Shown: positions 45,652-53,569 of the stretch, one piece after another
Numbering within the stretch: position 1 is the stretch's first letter
Layout of the letters: the number at the start of each line of letters is the position of its first letter
NCBI RefSeq assembly: GCF_022531965.1
Contig: NZ_CP092831.1
Coordinates: forward strand, 2,074,001 to 2,138,000
Reading direction: 5' to 3'
Source: Paenibacillus peoriae
Lineage (GTDB): Bacteria; Bacillota; Bacilli; Paenibacillales; Paenibacillaceae
DNA: 64,000 nt
Translations under genes and position numbers: made by a program
The notes under the pieces: model-generated
Told to the model about the DNA's origin: nothing
Seen by the model: only the letters and a program-made list of their open reading frames with translations
The model's database searches: none

Positions 45652-46159
45652 AGCGATGGCTTTCAAACTTGCTAACCAGATCAAACGTACTGTGCCTGAT
45701 CATCCGGCCTCTGTCGCGGTACTTAAATACGCACTTGCTCTCATTCTGAATGCGTCCCTGATCATTGTGTTGACACTATTCGCCTCATTCTTCACGGGGC
45801 GTATGGTAGAGGCTGTTACGATTCTCGTCGCTTTCGCCCTACTGCGCCAAATGTCAGGAGGCATTCATTTGAAAACGGGCATGACATGTGTGTTGGTGAC
45901 CTCAGCAGCTTTTACTTACATATCCTGCATTGCCTTAAATAGTGGGTGGACAAACCTGTTTACCGGAATAGCTCTCATTTTCGTTTTATGTTTTGCCCCG
46001 TCCAGAATTGAAAAGCAGTCGCGCATTCCAGTACGGTTTTATCCCTTCTTGCGGCTGTTATCCTCCTTGCTTGTATGTACTAATTTTGTAATCGGTTCCT
46101 CTGTAGTGGCTGTTGCTTTTTTGGTCCAAAGCCTAACATTGATCCGGGGAAGGAGGTGA
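45644..46159 (+). CDS. agrB: AgrB-like autoinducer-processing membrane protease
   Basis: 171 aa from ATG 45644, overlapping the previous gene. The AgrB catalytic pair is exact: RQMSGGIHLKTGMTC gives His75 and Cys82, seven apart as in S. aureus AgrB His77/Cys84. A basic N-terminus and four to six membrane helices. AgrB cuts the AgrD C-terminal tail and joins the peptide into a thiolactone or lactone ring. Only five bases separate it from the agrD gene. Confidence 0.92.
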   Translation: MIEAMAFKLANQIKRTVPDHPASVAVLKYALALILNASLIIVLTLFASFFTGRMVEAVTILVAFALLRQMSGGIHLKTGMTCVLVTSAAFTYISCIALNSGWTNLFTGIALIFVLCFAPSRIEKQSRIPVRFYPFLRLLSSLLVCTNFVIGSSVVAVAFLVQSLTLIRGRR

Positions 46160-46164
46160 GTGGA

Positions 46165-46287
46165 ATGATGAGAAAAATGGTATATGGGTTAGCCACATCG
46201 TTGTCTATGTTTGCTACATTTGCTGTATCAGTGGCGAGTTACGTGTATGTTTATCAAGGGGATACACCCGAGGAACTACTGAAATAA
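46165..46287 (+). CDS. agrD: AgrD-like cyclic lactone autoinducer propeptide, 40 aa
   Basis: AGGAGGTGAGTGGA precedes ATG 46165. The peptide has a basic start (MMRKMVYG), an amphipathic leader (LATSLSMFATFAVSVA), a central S25-Y-V-Y-V-Y30 and an acidic tail (QGDTPEELLK), the layout of AgrD. There is no cysteine, so any ring would be a lactone through a Ser (S25 is the best candidate) and not a thiolactone. Too short for automatic gene finding and easily missed. The ring boundaries cannot be read from sequence. Confidence 0.85.
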   Translation: MMRKMVYGLATSLSMFATFAVSVASYVYVYQGDTPEELLK

Positions 46288-46317
46288 ACAAAATGCCGAG
46301 ATAGAAAAATGATACAT

Positions 46318-46345
46318 AGAGCTGCTATTAAGCAGCTTCTTTTTA
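46318..46345 (+). terminator. Terminator of the agr-like operon
   Basis: GAGCTGCT-ATTA-AGCAGCTTC followed by TTTTT. Confidence 0.88.
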
Positions 46346-46348
46346 TGC

Positions 46349-46490
46349 AAAAAAAATCAGGCGCTCCATTTAAAGAGCGCCCGAATGGGAGAGGAGAAAC
46401 CGGACGAAGAGCTTATGGGGAAACGTAAGTCTTCTCCGCGGTTGTCTACGACATTGGTTGAATGCCGATATCCTAAGGATGCCCAGGGAA
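46349..46490 (-). ncRNA. Candidate small RNA of about 140 nt
   Basis: On the minus strand TTGAAA (46521-46526), an 18-bp spacer and TATAAA (46497-46502) place a start near 46490. Transcription would end at a perfect 7-bp GC-rich hairpin (GGCGCTC/GAGCGCC, 46360-46381) with eight U residues (46349-46356). No gene lies between. The transcript has C/U-rich single-strand tracts (TTTCCCC, TCTCCTCTCCC) of the kind Gram-positive sRNAs use to pair with ribosome binding sites. No named RNA family recognised. Confidence 0.6.
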
Positions 46491-46600
46491 TGGTTTTTTA
46501 TACCTGCCTCATCCTAAGTTTTTCAAACGGCGGTGCATGTGGTACGATAGCGTCATAATCTATGGTTATGAACACATATAGAAAATAGGTGAGTTTCAGC

Positions 46601-47242
46601 GTGAGAGTGGTATCAGGTAGTGCCAAAGGAAGGCCGTTAAAGGCAGTTCCCGGCACAGGGACGCGGCCAACCACGGATAAGGTCAAGGAAGCGCTATTTA
46701 GCATGATAGGTCCTTATTTTGATGGGGGAGTCGCACTTGATCTGTTTGCTGGCAGTGGCGGCCTAGGTATAGAGGCGCTTAGCCGGGGGATGGACAAGGC
46801 TGTTTTTATTGATATGGAATCCAAAAGCATTGATGTCATTAAAGAAAATTTGCGAAAAACTGGATTGGAAGGACAGGCTGAAGTGTTCCGCAATGATGCC
46901 GGACGAGCGCTCAAGGCGCTGGCAAAACGTGGAGCTCTTTTTGATGCTGTTTTTCTGGATCCGCCCTATCGTCTCAAACACGGAGATGAATTGATGAGCC
47001 GTATGGTTGAATTGAACTTGCTTCGTTCAGATGCAATCATCGTGCTGGAGTATGAATCGGGACATGAATATCCGGAAAGCTTCGGGCCGTTCGAACAGGT
47101 TAGAAAAGCAGTCTATGGGGAAACGGCGTTATCCATTTATCATTTTGCAGCCGATGCTTTATCGGATGTCGAAGAACATACAGAAGCCGGAGTGGTCAAG
47201 TTCGGCATCATCGAATCAGACGGGGAGGACCATCATGATTGA
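46601..47242 (+). CDS. rsmD: 16S rRNA m2G966 methyltransferase
   Basis: 213 aa from GTG 46601 (AGGTGAG before it), which gives the family's MRVVSGSAKGRPL start; a GTG at 46589 lies inside the RBS. SAM-binding ALDLFAGSGGLGIEALSRG and the catalytic motif FLDPPY. Methylates G966 of 16S rRNA. Its end overlaps coaD by eight bases. Confidence 0.95.
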   Translation: MRVVSGSAKGRPLKAVPGTGTRPTTDKVKEALFSMIGPYFDGGVALDLFAGSGGLGIEALSRGMDKAVFIDMESKSIDVIKENLRKTGLEGQAEVFRNDAGRALKALAKRGALFDAVFLDPPYRLKHGDELMSRMVELNLLRSDAIIVLEYESGHEYPESFGPFEQVRKAVYGETALSIYHFAADALSDVEEHTEAGVVKFGIIESDGEDHHD

Positions 47243-47756
47243 GCACAAACCACGTATTGCCGTATATCCGGGAACCTTTGATCCTGTGACAATGGGGCAC
47301 CAGGATATTATTCAAAGAGCAGCCAGACAGTTTGATCTATTGATTGTCGCGGTTCTTAACAATATTAGTAAAAATCCGCTGTTTTCACTTGAGGAACGAA
47401 TGGAGCTGCTGCGAACGGTAACTCGCAATATCCCGAACGTTGAGGTGGACAGCTTCCGTGATTTGACAGCTAATTATGTACGTCAAAAAGGGGCCCAAGT
47501 TATTGTCAGAGGAATCCGGTCGGTGACTGATTTTGAATATGAGCTGCAATTAGCCTCTACAAATCATAAGCTGAACCCGGATGCGGAAACGATCTTTATG
47601 ATGACCAATCCGGCTTATTCATATCTGAGTTCCAGTATGGTGAAGGAAATTGCGCATTTTGATGGCAAGGTTGTAGATCTGGTGGCACCGGAGGTGGAAG
47701 ACGCGCTGCGTGCAAAGGTCAACGCAAATCGCGGCGGCTCCACCATGAAGTCATAA
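47235..47756 (+). CDS. coaD: Phosphopantetheine adenylyltransferase
   Basis: 173 aa. AVYPGTFDPVTMGHQDI contains the nucleotidyltransferase T/HxGH motif; RGIRSVTDFEYELQLA and YSYLSSSMVKEIA complete the site. Fourth step of coenzyme A synthesis, cytoplasm. Translationally coupled to rsmD (ATGATTGA). The last 38 bases overlap the opposite-strand ylbJ gene. Confidence 0.97.
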   Translation: MIEHKPRIAVYPGTFDPVTMGHQDIIQRAARQFDLLIVAVLNNISKNPLFSLEERMELLRTVTRNIPNVEVDSFRDLTANYVRQKGAQVIVRGIRSVTDFEYELQLASTNHKLNPDAETIFMMTNPAYSYLSSSMVKEIAHFDGKVVDLVAPEVEDALRAKVNANRGGSTMKS

Positions 47757-49014
47757 AGGAAAAGGCCAGCAGGGTAACTATAATTGTACCCAGCAGCGCA
47801 ATGGACAGTACGGTTAGTTGCCAGGGGTACATAGATGTTCCTTCTATTTGTGTTAGTAAGCTGCTGGCTTCGGCCATGACAGGATGCGTGGCGGATTCAT
47901 TTACGCTTTCCGCAAAAGAAGACACAGAACTGCGACTGACGTAAGCGGGAATTGTATTGCTGACGATGCGGTTAAGCGGGACCCATGTCGCCAAGGTAAG
48001 TCCAAAAGCAATGATCCCATGGAGCACTCGTGACAAGGTGAAGGTGATACCCTTGTCGGAAGGTCTGGTGACGGCGGTAATTTGAAGCCAGCCGCACAGG
48101 CCGCCCCAGCCCAACACAGCACTGATCAGCGCTGCTTGTGTACGGAGATCGTAGGGCAGACGGCTGATTTCATAGGAACCCAGATGGATTTCCATCCAAG
48201 CAGGCCATATGAAAGAAAGCGATCCTTGGCCTGTGTATATGGACAGCAGTCGAATCAGTACGGAAAAGAAAATAATGAATCCACCTGTCACCATCAGCGT
48301 CTGTACAGCATGGGATACGGTTTCGCCCAACAGTTTTCCGAAGCTGCGGCCGTCCCGTTCTCTGGCAGAACGGGTAGCTTCCCATGCGGATCGGATCAGG
48401 GAGGGAGAAGTACGGGAAACTGAGGTGCGCCGAAGGGCAGCTGGCGTTTCCCGTTTTTGCAATTCTTTGGACGGTACAGGTAGTCTGGCGGTGATCCAGC
48501 CTGCCAGCAGCCCGGAAATCCAGTGAACGGCAAGTAACATCACGCCTACGGCAGCATTGTGCAGTAGCCCTGTCCCGATGACGAGCAGGATGGTAATCGG
48601 ATTGCAGAAATGAGCGATGGCGGTTAGACGTCGAAGCTGAAGCGCGGTCATATCTTCCTGTTGTGACCATTGGCGTACTGCTTCCGCAGCAGCCGGGAAT
48701 CCCGCGGTCAGGCCGAGGGCCAACACCCAGCCGCTTCGTCCGGGTAGACGGAACCAGAATCGCATAAACGGTTCCAGCAGGACACCTAGTCCATGTACTA
48801 GACCAAAGGCGATGAGCATTTCGGACAGCATCAAAAAAGGTAGCATAGCTGGGAAAATAATATTCCACCATAGCTTAAGGCCTTGAGTAGAGGCTTGAAA
48901 TACTTTTTCTGGTGAGGCGACAACAGCCAGTACAAGCAAAATGGCTCCGAGGCCAAGCAGTACGGTTGTCCAATAAGGAGCGGAATGGGCTTCCTTTTGC
49001 ATCAAAAAATTCAC
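47719..49014 (-). CDS. ylbJ: Sporulation integral membrane protein YlbJ
   Basis: 431 aa, about 8 membrane helices of the nucleoside-recognition (Gate) fold: WWNIIFPAMLPFLMLSEMLIAFG, GLTAGFPAAAEAVRQW and AVLGWGGLCGWLQITAV. YlbJ is needed for spore cortex formation in B. subtilis (sigma-E regulon). In Bacillus it is also next to coaD and ylbL. A loop of about 70 charged residues (ELQKRETPAALRRTS...) is long for the family. Confidence 0.93.
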   Translation of the reverse strand: MNFLMQKEAHSAPYWTTVLLGLGAILLVLAVVASPEKVFQASTQGLKLWWNIIFPAMLPFLMLSEMLIAFGLVHGLGVLLEPFMRFWFRLPGRSGWVLALGLTAGFPAAAEAVRQWSQQEDMTALQLRRLTAIAHFCNPITILLVIGTGLLHNAAVGVMLLAVHWISGLLAGWITARLPVPSKELQKRETPAALRRTSVSRTSPSLIRSAWEATRSARERDGRSFGKLLGETVSHAVQTLMVTGGFIIFFSVLIRLLSIYTGQGSLSFIWPAWMEIHLGSYEISRLPYDLRTQAALISAVLGWGGLCGWLQITAVTRPSDKGITFTLSRVLHGIIAFGLTLATWVPLNRIVSNTIPAYVSRSSVSSFAESVNESATHPVMAEASSLLTQIEGTSMYPWQLTVLSIALLGTIIVTLLAFSFMTSWWSRRDLR

Positions 49015-49199
49015 CTCTCATAAATATGCTAAGGAGAGTCGGATGCTATCTCCAGCGTTTATTCACGTTCGCTGTCTTGGGATAGGTTGTTCGTATACGT
49101 TGTCGTAAATAATGTATGCTTTTTTGAAAGGCTTGAGAACAGGTGCACAGAGGCACTTGGATAAGATGGGAGAAGTTAGGCTGGAAGGGGGGAGAAGCA

Positions 49200-50231
49200 A
49201 TGAAACGAATAAACCGGAAAAGAGCTTTTTTTACAACCGGTTATGTCTTAATGCTGGCTGCAATGGTCTATGTGCTGGTCTATATGCCAACCCCTTATCT
49301 GATCTACGGACCAGGTGGGGCAAATGAGATCAAACCGATGGTTAGAGTCCGGGAGGGTGACAGCATCGAACGGGGGGCCTTTATGATGACGACGGTATCG
49401 GCGCGTTATGCCAATGTTATCATGTTGGGTCTGTCCAAGTTGGACCGCAATTCGGAGATTCAGCGCAAAGAGGATCGTCTGCATGGAAAAAGTGAAGACG
49501 AGTATGCGGCAGAACAGTTATGGTATATGGGGGATTCCCAATCTTCCGCGATGGAGGCTGCCTACACCCGTGCCCATGTCCCCTATCGCATTGTGCCGGA
49601 TTACGTGTATGTATTTAAGGTCCCGGGATCGAGCAGCGTGTTTGACCCCGGGGATGAAATATTGGAGCTGAACGGCGTGAGGGTGACCGATAATCGTTCC
49701 ATTCGGAAGGCTTTGGAGGACGAAAAACCGGGAATAATGGCTAAAGTGAAGCTAAAGCGCGATGGAAAGTTGCTGTCCGTGCAAGCTCCTTTAACGACCA
49801 TTACGGACAGTGAGACGGGCAAGCAACGTTCCGGATTTGGCGTCAGTATTGCCACGGTACAGAAGGTAGAGCCGAAGGATGGACGTAAAACGATTCATTT
49901 TACATCTACGGATGTTGGCGGTCCTTCGGCAGGTTTGATGTTTACCATGGAAATCTATAACCAACTGACACCAGGTGATTTGAGTAAGGGATATCGTGTA
50001 GCCGGTACGGGTACCATTGATAAGGACGGTCAGGTTGGAGCGATTGGTGGTGCAAAGTATAAAATAGTTGCTGCTGACCGTCAGGGTGCGGATTTGTTTT
50101 TCGTCCCTGCGGATAATTATAAAGAGGCCAAGACCAAAGCTGAGCAAATTGGAACCCGGATGAAGCTTGTTCCGGTTCGCAAACTTGGCGATGCGCTGAA
50201 TTATATGGAAAAGCTGCCCATCAAACCATAA
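49200..50231 (+). CDS. SepM/YlbL-type PDZ-Lon membrane serine protease
   Basis: 343 aa from ATG 49200 with GGGGGGAG before it. One membrane helix (residues about 10-30), a PDZ domain (about 120-205: GSSSVFDPGDEILELNGVRV) and a Lon-type protease domain with Ser in DVGGPSAGLMFTMEIYNQL and Lys in GAIGGAKYKIVAA. Cleaves peptides at the outer membrane face; in streptococci SepM trims a competence pheromone. Its 3' end overlaps tmcAL by 11 bases. Confidence 0.94.
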   Translation: MKRINRKRAFFTTGYVLMLAAMVYVLVYMPTPYLIYGPGGANEIKPMVRVREGDSIERGAFMMTTVSARYANVIMLGLSKLDRNSEIQRKEDRLHGKSEDEYAAEQLWYMGDSQSSAMEAAYTRAHVPYRIVPDYVYVFKVPGSSSVFDPGDEILELNGVRVTDNRSIRKALEDEKPGIMAKVKLKRDGKLLSVQAPLTTITDSETGKQRSGFGVSIATVQKVEPKDGRKTIHFTSTDVGGPSAGLMFTMEIYNQLTPGDLSKGYRVAGTGTIDKDGQVGAIGGAKYKIVAADRQGADLFFVPADNYKEAKTKAEQIGTRMKLVPVRKLGDALNYMEKLPIKP

Positions 50232-51456
50232 TAGGCGGTCGCAAGTAATCAGCATACATGTCGCGGATGGCGGGGCGTGGCATCCCGGCTGCATGTATGG
50301 CGGCTGCGGCTGTATCCCAGTCCAGATGAGGATGTGATCCGGCAGACAGCTTGACCCATACCGGAAGGGTGGCTGTCTGCTTCATACGTGCCAGCAGTTC
50401 GCGTCCAGCCCTGTTAAAGCCAAGCACGCGGATATAGCCCGGACCTTTCGCCAGCTCAGCCGGAGTCATATCGGATTTGGCATGATTTAGCAAAATATGT
50501 GCACACATCCGCTGGAGCTTCGTACGAGTATAGCGCCTTGTCTTGATCGCGGCGAGCAGGGCCTCCACAGAGGGCTGGGGCAGCGTGTAAAGCGATTGTC
50601 GCAGACGATGCTCCAGCCCTTCGGTGACCTCGTGCAGCTCCGCCAGCTGCTGCGAGCTACGTGTGATCAGGGCGTTCAGCAGCGGCTGGCTGAACGCTTC
50701 CCAATGCAGCGGTGCGCGTCCGGCTTGCCACTCGCGCCGTAAAATCCCCAGTGTCGCCGCAGGTATGTATGGCGACGCGGCCTCCGGCCCGCCGTCCAGC
50801 AGCAGACGGCGAATGGCCGTGGCACTGGCGATGACTCCGTCCGCAGGGGCCACGGCTTCATGGTAGCCCGATCCCGTGCGGGCTACCGTGAAGGGCTTGA
50901 TTGTGCTGCCCAGCCGTTCCAGCGCAATCAAGTAATGCAGCCCCAACGTATTGTTGGGCTGCTGCATGAGGGCGGCGAGCGCAGCGCCGTCCGCTCCTTC
51001 GGCCGCGAGCGCGGCTGCGGCTCCCGCGTAGGCAGCGGGATAGCTCGCGCCGCTACTCAGGCGCTGCGCGATGCCGGCCTTGAGCTCGGCCGGCTCTGCC
51101 GCCAGCACGCGGGCCAGCGCGCGCAGCGGGGCGATGTCTCCGCTCTCGCTGCCGAAGCAGAGCGCGTCTACGATGCCTGTCGCATGGAGCAGGGCGATTG
51201 CTCCGCGGGCAAACCATTCTGCAGGCTGGACGGCATAGGCCACAGGCAGCTCCAGAACGAGGTCCACACCCATGGCGAGTGCCATTTCGGTGCGGGACCA
51301 TTTGTCTGTAATCGCGGGTTCACCTCGCTGAAGGAAAGGACCACTCATCACAGCCACTGTGCGCTGTGCACCAGTGATGCGAAGAGATTCCTCCCAGTGA
51401 TGGACATGTCCGTTATGCAGGGGATTGTACTCTACAATCATACCGAGTGTTTTCAA
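50221..51456 (-). CDS. tmcAL: tRNA(Met) cytidine acetate ligase TmcAL (YlbM)
   Basis: 411 aa. GMIVEYNPLHNGHVHHWEES has the HxGH nucleotidyltransferase site, followed by VMSGPFLQRGEPAITDKWSR. Uses ATP and acetate to make N4-acetylcytidine at the wobble position of elongator tRNA-Met. Residues about 120-170 are an Ala-rich, GC-rich stretch unlike the surrounding DNA (51000-51200). Convergent with sepM. Confidence 0.93.
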   Translation of the reverse strand: MKTLGMIVEYNPLHNGHVHHWEESLRITGAQRTVAVMSGPFLQRGEPAITDKWSRTEMALAMGVDLVLELPVAYAVQPAEWFARGAIALLHATGIVDALCFGSESGDIAPLRALARVLAAEPAELKAGIAQRLSSGASYPAAYAGAAAALAAEGADGAALAALMQQPNNTLGLHYLIALERLGSTIKPFTVARTGSGYHEAVAPADGVIASATAIRRLLLDGGPEAASPYIPAATLGILRREWQAGRAPLHWEAFSQPLLNALITRSSQQLAELHEVTEGLEHRLRQSLYTLPQPSVEALLAAIKTRRYTRTKLQRMCAHILLNHAKSDMTPAELAKGPGYIRVLGFNRAGRELLARMKQTATLPVWVKLSAGSHPHLDWDTAAAAIHAAGMPRPAIRDMYADYLRPPIMV

Positions 51457-51812
51457 GACCGTATGTCGGCTCCTTTCTTATAGTAGCTTATTGGATAACT
51501 ATTTTGACAATAATGGTTAAGTACCCGTGAATGATTGTTTTCAGGGCAGCTATACTGATTTTTCAGCATCGGCATGAACAAGACCATTGAGACCTGGACG
51601 AAAAAGCTTTATACTCGCATTATTGTACACGAAGAGTGGCGGGGGTACGAATACTCATCAGTACATGTTTAGCACAATGCATTTTTGCTTCTGCATAAAA
51701 CTTGTCGAACCATTGGAAAACCGGTGGATTTGTGAGTGGTGTAAAGTGAAAGGTGTTGACAAACGACTCGATCAGTCGGTATAATAATTTTTGTTTGTTT
51801 GGAGTGATAGTG
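51457..51812. other. 356-bp intergenic region with the yceD promoter
   Basis: On the plus strand TTGACA (51756-51761), 18 bp, TATAAT (51780-51785) drive yceD-rpmF. The spacer contains CGACT...AGTCG (dyad). The left part carries the tmcAL leader; no RNA gene or ORF is recognised. Confidence 0.6.
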
Positions 51813-52331
51813 ATGCAACTATTTTTTCGCAAAGTAGCAACAAGTGACGGTCCTTTTCCTATCCGTGAATCTCTTAATGTGAGTGAATTGGTGGATGATC
51901 GTGCTGATGTTACGGCCGTTTCCCCGCTGGAGACCGACTTGGTCGCCGTTAGTCTGGGTCAAGGGTTGATGAGCGTGGAAGGCACGTTGACCGCAGGTCT
52001 GGACATGCTCTGCTCACGCTGTTTAAGCCCGATGCACGAGGATTTAAAGATTGAATTCCGTGAACGGTTCAAGCAAACCTCTTCGAGTGTTGAAGAGGAG
52101 GATGAAGACGGCGATTTTATCGCAGTGACGGAGGACTCCTTCGACATTGCACCGTATTGTGAAGAACTGTTTGTGCTGCATGTGCCGTTTGCGCCTTTGT
52201 GCAGTGAGGATTGTCAGGGAATCGCACCAAAGACCGGACAAAACTGGAGTATTGGCTCCGATGACAGTAGCGATGGCGATACGGAAAAGATTGATCCGCG
52301 TCTGGCAGGGCTTAAGGATTTTTTTAAATGA
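51813..52331 (+). CDS. YceD/YlbN family (DUF177) protein
   Basis: 172 aa from ATG 51813 (GGAG eight bases before). Family features: DMLCSRCLSPMHEDLKIEFRERF (two Cys) and the acidic middle VEEEDEDGDF, ending GIAPKTGQNWSIGSDD and DPRLAGLKDFFK. A conserved partner of rpmF; in E. coli YceD affects 23S rRNA maturation and ribosome assembly. Nucleic-acid or ribosome role is probable. Next gene 186 bp later is rpmF. Confidence 0.93.
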   Translation: MQLFFRKVATSDGPFPIRESLNVSELVDDRADVTAVSPLETDLVAVSLGQGLMSVEGTLTAGLDMLCSRCLSPMHEDLKIEFRERFKQTSSSVEEEDEDGDFIAVTEDSFDIAPYCEELFVLHVPFAPLCSEDCQGIAPKTGQNWSIGSDDSSDGDTEKIDPRLAGLKDFFK

Positions 52332-52517
52332 GAATTGAGTTCAATTCTGAAAAATCATCATCCGCTTGTGCCGGAGAGTTACTGAACCGATGCGTGGATG
52401 TTGCAGGCTTGATTCACCGGCTGTAAGATAATTGCTTCTGGCATTTTCTTCAGTCTTGAATGAGATAAGAAGTCATACCCGTTATGCGGGGTTGATCTGG
52501 TTAAGGAGGTGGGAATA

Positions 52518-52691
52518 ATGGCAGTACCTCAACGGAGAACATCCAAAACTCGTCGCGACAAACGTCGTACTCACTTTAAACTGGCGGTACCAGGTATGGT
52601 GAAATGCTCCGAATGCGGCGAATTGAAACTTGCTCACCATGTGTGCAAAGTTTGCGGAACGTACAAAGCTAGAGAGATCATCTCTCAATAA
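52518..52691 (+). CDS. rpmF: 50S ribosomal protein L32
   Basis: 57 aa from ATG 52518 after [35 protein letters not shown], then a zinc ribbon with CSEC and CKVC (28-31 and 44-47 region). Small basic protein of the large ribosomal subunit. The 186-bp leader has an AATTGA/TCAATT dyad just after yceD but no clear attenuator. Confidence 0.97.
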   Translation: MAVPQRRTSKTRRDKRRTHFKLAVPGMVKCSECGELKLAHHVCKVCGTYKAREIISQ

Positions 52692-52725
52692 TGTCCGATA
52701 AGCGGATTCTTTGGAATCTTCGCAG

Positions 52726-52765
52726 AAAAAGTAGCGCTTCACTTCAGTGAGGCGCTACTTTTTTT
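52726..52765 (+). terminator. Terminator after rpmF
   Basis: 12-bp stem AAAAAGTAGCGC/GCGCTACTTTTT with a TTTTT tail. Confidence 0.92.
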
Positions 52766-52775
52766 GTCTGCATGC

Positions 52776-52824
52776 TTCCTTTTTACGTCAGCATGCTATA
52801 TACTGTTTTAGTACCAGGTTCTAA
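52776..52824 (+). promoter_or_regulatory. fapR promoter and FapR operator
   Basis: TATACT (52799-52804) with a weak -35 TTCCTT (52776-52781) at 17 bp. TTAGTACCAGGTTCTAA (52808-52824) matches the known 17-bp FapR site (TTAGTA...TACTAA) in all but one outer base and sits on the start of transcription. Malonyl-CoA would relieve repression. Confidence 0.88.
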
Positions 52825-52963
52825 GAAAGAAGGGCCGAAGGGGTTCCTTTATACATACAAGAAGACAAATCGGCTTGAAGTTTCGCCGTTAGAAAGTGAA
52901 GTAAAGTAACCCGAACTGTCGTCTGAACGATGGTTTATTGTAGGGAAAGGAGGCGTCACTGAC

Positions 52964-53569
52964 ATCGAACGTTTGCCGAAGAGACAGAGACAGCAGCGGC
53001 TGACTCAATTAATTGATGATAATCCATTCGTAACGGATCAGGAATTGACAAGACAGCTGAAGGTGAGTATTCAGACTATTCGGCTGGACCGGATGGAGCT
53101 GGGAATCCCGGAATTGCGGGAACGGCTAAAGCTGATGGCTGAGCGCTCCTACGACCAGGTTCGTTCCTTGCCTTTGCATGAAGTGATCGGGGATATCGTT
53201 GATCTGCAGTTGGATCGAAGCGGTATTTCGATTTTTCAGATTAAAGAGGAACATGTTTTTTCGCGTACTGGCATTGCGCGGGGGCATTATGTATTTGCTC
53301 AGGCCAATTCATTGGCCGTTGCTGTGATTAATGATGAGATAGCATTGACTGCATCAGCGGATATACGCTTTGTCCGCCCGGTTCATTTAGGTGAAAAGTG
53401 CATTGCCAAGGCATATGTACGTTCAAATCCAGAACAAAAAGGGAAGGCTAAAGTGGAAGTTTTCGCCTACGTAGGAGAAGAAATGGTGTTCCAAGGCAAC
53501 TTTGTCATTTATCGCTCCACGGAGGAAGAGTATAGCGAAGGAGGAAGTCAGCATGCGGATCGCCATTGA
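52964..53569 (+). CDS. fapR: Fatty acid biosynthesis repressor FapR
   Basis: About 201 aa. N-terminal HTH (NPFVTDQELTRQLKVSIQTIRLDRMELGIPELRER) and a hot-dog effector domain (ISIFQIKEEHVFSRTGIARGHYVFAQANSLAVAVIND) that binds malonyl-CoA. Represses fapR-plsX-fabD-fabG and other fab genes. The perfect RBS AAAGGAGG (52946-52953) has no ATG, GTG or TTG within range: the nearest in-frame near-cognate is ATC 52964; the conventional alternative TTG 52973 is 19 bases away. The 3' end overlaps plsX by 17 bases. Confidence 0.94.
   Translation: MERLPKRQRQQRLTQLIDDNPFVTDQELTRQLKVSIQTIRLDRMELGIPELRERLKLMAERSYDQVRSLPLHEVIGDIVDLQLDRSGISIFQIKEEHVFSRTGIARGHYVFAQANSLAVAVINDEIALTASADIRFVRPVHLGEKCIAKAYVRSNPEQKGKAKVEVFAYVGEEMVFQGNFVIYRSTEEEYSEGGSQHADRH

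Noticed and set aside
50497..51483. Long plus-strand frames opposite tmcAL
   Set aside because: GC-rich antisense shadows with no ribosome binding site or family features.
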